Assembly (NCBI GenBank): GCA_021159445.1
Contig: JAGGRV010000531.1
Location: 1-5,680 of the forward strand
DNA: 5,680 nucleotides
From: Deltaproteobacteria bacterium
GTDB taxonomy: Bacteria > Desulfobacterota > Dissulfuribacteria > Dissulfuribacterales > UBA3076
Direction: 5' to 3'
Positions 5,630 through 5,680 of the stretch are shown here, one piece after another. How positions within the stretch are numbered: position 1 is the stretch's first letter; every line of letters begins with the position of its first letter. The translations under genes and the position numbers were made by a program. Under the pieces are notes generated by a model, which saw only the letters and a program-made list of their open reading frames with translations, was not told the origin of the DNA and made no database searches.

Positions 5630-5680
5630 AGGAACGTACAATAAATAACTTGAACAAATTAATGTCTTTTTTGCTGTCTT
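5630..5680. repeat. Edge repeat, right copy, inverted relative to the left end
   Basis: The reverse complement of this block matches 42-92 at 48 of 51 positions, with all three differences in the outer 15 bases. It runs off the window edge. The homology stops sharply at 5630, just upstream of the promoter of the 77-residue gene. This probably marks the end of a repeat unit, since the homology at the other end also stops sharply at 92. Confidence 0.75.

Noticed and set aside
1..5680. Composite transposon bounded by the edge inverted repeats
   Set aside because: No transposase or integrase lies between the repeats, and the contents are housekeeping genes. A contig broken at a multicopy repeat explains the pattern better.

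Overview
This window looks like chromosomal DNA from a Gram-negative, probably anaerobic bacterium. The best guess is an uncultured member of the Desulfobacterota (the former Deltaproteobacteria). The pointers are an elongation-type PBP2/RodA pair, a lytic transglycosylase with an N-terminal DUF4124-like segment, a small two-cluster ferredoxin, a moderate-to-low G+C content, and intergenic DNA packed with short palindromic repeats. The lineage is inferred from gene style, not from any marker gene.

Layout, left to right. Bases 1-92 are a repeat whose inverted counterpart closes the window at 5630-5680. mrdA (PBP2, 118-2034, +) is followed by rodA (2175-3290, +), but the two are separated by a MITE-like palindromic element (about 2013-2158) flanked by a 17-bp direct repeat. 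Converging on rodA, with only 4 bp between the stops, is a minus-strand pair: a transaldolase of the small TalC/FSA class (4554-3910) followed 6 bp later by a secreted lytic transglycosylase (3903-3295). A 277-bp gene-free stretch (4555-4831) holds the transaldolase promoter and a large interrupted inverted repeat built from 7-8-base AATTGAAA-like units. Next comes a two-[4Fe-4S] ferredoxin (4832-5200, +). A second copy of the palindromic element (about 5196-5330) sits between the ferredoxin and a converging 77-codon gene of unknown function (5555-5322, -), which has its own probable promoter.

How the genes work together. PBP2 and RodA form the transpeptidase/glycosyltransferase core of the cell-elongation machinery. 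The lytic transglycosylase cleaves the same polymer, so the left two thirds is mostly a peptidoglycan neighbourhood. The transaldolase belongs to the pentose phosphate pathway. The ferredoxin and the 77-residue protein have no obvious link to the wall genes.

I see no defence island, CRISPR array, tRNA or rRNA, and no clearly new multi-gene system. The unusual biology lies between the genes. Three unrelated palindromic repeat families occupy the gene junctions. Two copies of one family supply stop codons and C-terminal residues to three neighbouring genes. One of these insertions can be undone on paper to give an ancestral mrdA-rodA overlap of up to 14 bp. That both window ends lie in the same repeat suggests a contig whose assembly broke at a multicopy element.
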